From positions 4,216,001 through 4,280,000 of the forward strand of contig NC_058162.1 of NCBI RefSeq assembly GCF_020080835.1: 64,000 nt of DNA. Direction: 5' to 3'. Made by a program: the position numbers and the translations under genes. This document shows, in pieces, positions 62,901 to 64,000 of the stretch (the stretch's first letter is position 1; the number at the start of each line of letters is the position of its first letter). The notes beneath the pieces were generated by a model. That model worked only from the letters and a program-made list of their open reading frames with translations, was not told the DNA's origin and did no database searches. Source of the stretch: Cotesia glomerata (lineage: Eukaryota; Arthropoda; Insecta; Hymenoptera; Braconidae).

Positions 62901-63170
62901 ATTATTGAAAAAAAAATAAAAATGGCTAACTTTAGTGTTATTGATAATTATATTTTTTTTTTTACAGATGAAATGAATTCATTCAAGACAATTAATCGAA
63001 ATTCTTTTAAACCTCCAGTTAGTGAGGCAATAAAAGAAATGGTAAGAAAAAATTTCACAAGAGAAATAGAATTTTACCAATTTTGTAGGCAACGATTGCA
63101 CCGACAATTGAGAGCATTAAAATTGTCTTCAACAGTTCCTACAACTCAAAATGAAGCCAGCAGCTTGTAA
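42511..63170 (+). CDS. pip: Pipe/uronyl 2-O-sulfotransferase-type Golgi enzyme, eight exons
   Basis: Exons 42511-42563, 44823-44968, 54052-54119, 59150-59356, 59449-59528, 59619-59900, 62324-62478 and 62968-63170 join in phase at GT-AG sites to 397 codons plus stop. Residues 1-18 are a basic cytosolic tail (MWRQRRLIVPKR). About 19-36 form a signal anchor (SELVALVALSSTLFLFL), giving a type II Golgi topology, followed by a stem to about 105. The sulfotransferase domain has the 5'-phosphosulfate loop NRVPKVGSQTF (115-125, Lys119), a likely catalytic His177 (VKHVCF), and the 3'-phosphate motif RDPVERVISWYYY (198-210, Arg198, Ser206). Sequons include NNT (102) and NFT (182). The family transfers sulfate from PAPS to uronic acid 2-O positions; Drosophila pipe acts in dorsoventral patterning. 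Unlike the fly gene, only one catalytic exon set is visible. Introns carry Helitrons and MITEs. Confidence 0.93.
42564..42655 (-). mobile_element. Retroposon 3'-tail fragment just after pipe exon 1
   Basis: On the minus strand, AATGGCCCCTAGGCTGTTGG leads to TTTATTTAAATAAAATAAAA-type tail repeats. This pattern fits the 3' end of a 5'-truncated non-LTR element. Confidence 0.4.
42866..43066. mobile_element. TTAGCMGAC-family MITE in pipe intron 1
   Basis: Left end GAAAATTAAATGAGCCGACA, right end GTGTCGGCTAACTTTTCATT. Confidence 0.7.
43370..43905. mobile_element. Two AACTTGATTCAAG palindromic elements
   Basis: About 43370-43578 (CACTGATAAAAAATTTAACT to AAGTTTTTTATCAGTG) and about 43680-43903 (ACACAGAAAAAAGAACTAAC to GTTAATTTTTTTTTCAGTGT). 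Both are rich in TTCTTGAATCAAG motifs and related to the copy at 40180-40495. Confidence 0.6.
43906..44822. other. Pipe intron 1 remainder
   Basis: AT-rich intron sequence, with a less AT-rich stretch at 44400-44660. No gene or clear repeat recognised. Confidence 0.35.
45201..46280 (-). mobile_element. Non-autonomous Helitron, copy 4 (3 units), in pipe intron 2
   Basis: Minus-strand 3' end: hairpin, then CTAG at 45204-45201. Three palindromic units, the first two nearly identical (about 268-bp period). The 5' end is decayed, merging with an (AAT)n run near 46280. A second (AAT)n run precedes the 3' end. Confidence 0.85.
46281..48180. other. Pipe intron 2, no exon recognised
   Basis: Mixed single-copy and AT-rich DNA. 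Two ORFs overlap on opposite strands at 46302-46626 without recognisable domains. The rest is A/T-rich. Confidence 0.35.
48181..49270 (-). mobile_element. Non-autonomous Helitron, copy 5 (3 units), in pipe intron 2
   Basis: The 5' terminus is intact on the minus strand (TCTATATTATTAAGAG at 49270). The 3' end is mutated: CTAG is now ATCG and the hairpin arms carry mismatches (GAAGTCACATAATGACTGC). Three units of about 270 bp. Confidence 0.85.
49271..51634. other. Pipe intron 2, includes a less AT-rich block
   Basis: 49620-50060 has balanced composition with ORFs of 78-99 codons overlapping on both strands, none with a recognised family. It could be a regulatory block. A retroposon-tail-like sequence (minus strand GCCTATTGGCGTTTAAATAA) lies at about 50775-50815, and a 30-plus A run at about 50982-51014. 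Confidence 0.35.
51635..52918. mobile_element. TCTTGA-rich element related to 35400-36690
   Basis: Begins TACACAAAAAGAAAAATTTC and ends GAACCTTTTTTTCTGTGTA. It shares the markers GAAGTTGTGTTGGCCGAAGT and GGGAAGCAGCGCCAACTA with 35400-36690. About 51775-52360 is an unrelated insertion. Confidence 0.6.
52919..54051. other. Pipe intron 2 end, includes a less AT-rich block
   Basis: 53040-53560 is of mixed composition and non-repetitive. No exon with a matching phase was found. Possible regulatory sequence or an alternative transcript's exon. Confidence 0.3.
54713..55452 (-). mobile_element. Non-autonomous Helitron, copy 6 (2 units), 5'-truncated
   Basis: The 3' end is present on the minus strand (hairpin, CTAG 54716-54713). 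Two palindromic units follow. Similarity stops near 55452, short of the TCTATATTATTAAGAG terminus, so the Helitron 5' end is lost. Confidence 0.8.
55453..56424. other. Pipe intron 3, no gene seen
   Basis: AT-rich intron DNA; a less AT-rich part at 55850-56290 shows no supported exon. Confidence 0.35.
56554..57385. mobile_element. ACTGATAG element, copy 2 (inverted relative to copy 1)
   Basis: Inverted ends CACTGATAGAAGGATTT and AAATCCTTCTATCAGTG. The interior at 56995-57215 is the reverse complement of 1080-1270 in copy 1. Runs of AATAAATATTTATTAAC motifs create low-complexity ORFs that are not genes. Confidence 0.75.
56683..56756 (+). tRNA. tRNA-like sequence (Thr-CGT-like), probably SINE head or pseudogene
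   Basis: A cloverleaf can be drawn. Acceptor GTCTCGG/TCTGGGC pairs with wobbles and one mismatch, the D stem is GCTT/GAGC, and the anticodon stem is CTTGG/CCGAG. The T arm CTGGG-TTCGATT-CCCAG is perfect. The anticodon loop CGCGTAA would place CGT at 34-36, but position 33 is G instead of the nearly universal U. Its position inside a transposon favours a SINE head or tRNA pseudogene over a working tRNA. Confidence 0.5.
57651..58880. repeat. Tandem duplication of about 560 bp, second copy interrupted
   Basis: CTTATAATTGGTACCAAACT at about 57650 recurs (one base changed) near 58212. Following sequence repeats, including CGAATTTCGGTCAGTCGCTT. The second copy is split at about 58541-58740 by a retroposon tail, after which the shared sequence (ATGCAAAATAATATAAAAAG) resumes. 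Confidence 0.75.
58541..58740 (-). mobile_element. 5'-truncated retroposon tail with (ATT)n end
   Basis: On the minus strand, GCAAATTGCTAATAAATAAA leads into GATGATTATTATTATT, a poly(A)-signal-plus-trinucleotide tail typical of non-LTR elements. The insertion cleanly interrupts the duplicated block. Confidence 0.6.
60049..61502 (-). mobile_element. Non-autonomous Helitron, copy 7 (5 units), in pipe intron 6
   Basis: Both ends are near-canonical: TCTATTTTGTTAAGAG at 61502 on the minus strand, and the hairpin plus CTAG at 60052-60049, flanked by A and T. About five palindromic units, with two block types alternating. The short ORFs at 60683-60886 and 61172-61360 are readings of the repeat. Confidence 0.85.
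61503..62323. other. Pipe intron 6 remainder
   Basis: AT-rich intron DNA ending at the acceptor TGTTTAG before exon 7. Nothing else recognised. Confidence 0.4.
62751..62945. mobile_element. TTAGCMGAC-family MITE in the last pipe intron
   Basis: Left end GAAAATTAAGTTAGCCGACA, right end TGGCTAACTTTAGTGTTA. It ends only about 22 bp before the acceptor of the last pipe exon (62968), so its right end lies close to the branch-point/polypyrimidine region. Confidence 0.75.
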
Positions 63171-64000
63171 ATATTTTTTCAGTAGTAATTAATATGTCTG
63201 CATATGTACTTATAAAATTAATCTTAATTTGATAAAAAAAAAAATTTAGATGTTTGTTCAATGTGATATATATAAAGACTAATTATTATTTTAGATTAAT
63301 ATTATCAACTTATATAATTATTTATATTATCATTAATTGATAATATTAATGACAAATAAGTAGTAAAAAATAATTATCTGTTTAGTTTAAATATCAATTG
63401 ATTATAAATTATTTGATAAGCATCAACATAAGTTAAAATTTAATAATTGATAATTTTAAGCTTATTAATTAGCTTAAATTTTTGAAAAAAAATCTAAAAA
63501 TTAAATATTAAAAGGCTTATTAAATTTTAAGATTTTATTTTATTTTAAATTTGATGGGAAAATTTATAAAAAAGTATTAATATAACAACCGGTAGTCAAT
63601 TTAATTGATTTTATTGTTAAATAAATTTTACAAACATATTTTTATTGTGCAATATAACTATATACGCTTTAATTACCAATTCATTTTCTATCAGTCTCGT
63701 GATAACACACCTATCTTAACCATGACACTTTATCATCATCATAATAAATTTTATTTAGCCAATTTATAACATATATTATAATTTAAATGTATATAAACAT
63801 TTCTATATATAATAATAATTAATAATAACATTTTTTTAAATTAATAATCTACATATATTTTATAGATAAACTATATTACACAATTTTGGATAATGAATTA
63901 TTGATAATATTGCTATTTTAATTATTGTTGGTTGTTTATTAATAATATATGTAAAAAATATTTTATTTTATGCAATTATTCTTTGATTTAATATCCTTAT
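63171..64000. other. Pipe 3' UTR and downstream DNA
   Basis: AT-rich; candidate polyadenylation signals AATAAA at 63620 and near 63744. No further gene before the window ends. Confidence 0.4.

Noticed and set aside
1..64000. Integrated bracovirus or other viral genes, given a possible parasitoid host
   Set aside because: No viral structural, replication or virulence-type gene was recognised; the coding exons are all cellular families.

Overview
This window looks like an intron-rich, very AT-rich insect nuclear genome. Non-coding DNA is dominated by A/T runs. Genes are split by GT-AG introns, and about half the sequence is mobile-element debris. The protein sequences, in particular a pipe-type sulfotransferase and a TSSC4 homologue, together with the base composition suggest a hymenopteran, plausibly a parasitoid (braconid-like) wasp. 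The order-level call is inference. No bacterial, phage or viral gene set and no CRISPR array was seen.

Layout: (1) 1-5,470 is repeats: a 21-bp minisatellite, a DNA transposon with a nested MITE, and Helitron copy 1. (2) 5,680-17,217 (+) holds a BTB-BACK gene. Four exons join in frame, and a fifth candidate first exon lies 5.4 kb upstream; its first intron region carries MITEs and a 3.8 kb Helitron copy. (3) 17,218-26,970 is a graveyard of MITEs, a tRNA-derived SINE with a 14-bp target duplication, GC-palindrome repeats and a TIR-bounded 1 kb unit with a small ORF. (4) 27,017-27,784 (+) is the single-exon TSSC4 gene, followed by nested TTAA-flanked foldback elements. (5) 29,200-37,300 holds Helitron copy 3, the second copy of a 0.9 kb TIR element, and a possible orphan exon. 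(6) 37,341-39,212 (-) is a secreted leucine-rich-repeat protein with a 5'-UTR intron and TATA-like promoter. (7) 42,511-63,170 (+) is an eight-exon gene for a pipe/uronyl 2-O-sulfotransferase-type Golgi enzyme (397 codons reconstructed in frame). Its introns hold four further Helitron copies.

The most striking system is a non-autonomous Helitron family with seven copies, all on the minus strand. Its termini are canonical: 5' TCTATATTATTAAGAG; 3' 8-bp hairpin, 7-nt gap, CTAG; A/T insertion site. Its interior is a variable array (2 to about 14 units) of roughly 240-330 bp palindromic repeats, and one copy has expanded by a 984-bp higher-order repeat. The four genes have no obvious functional link: splicing factor, BTB adaptor, secreted LRR protein and glycosaminoglycan sulfotransferase.
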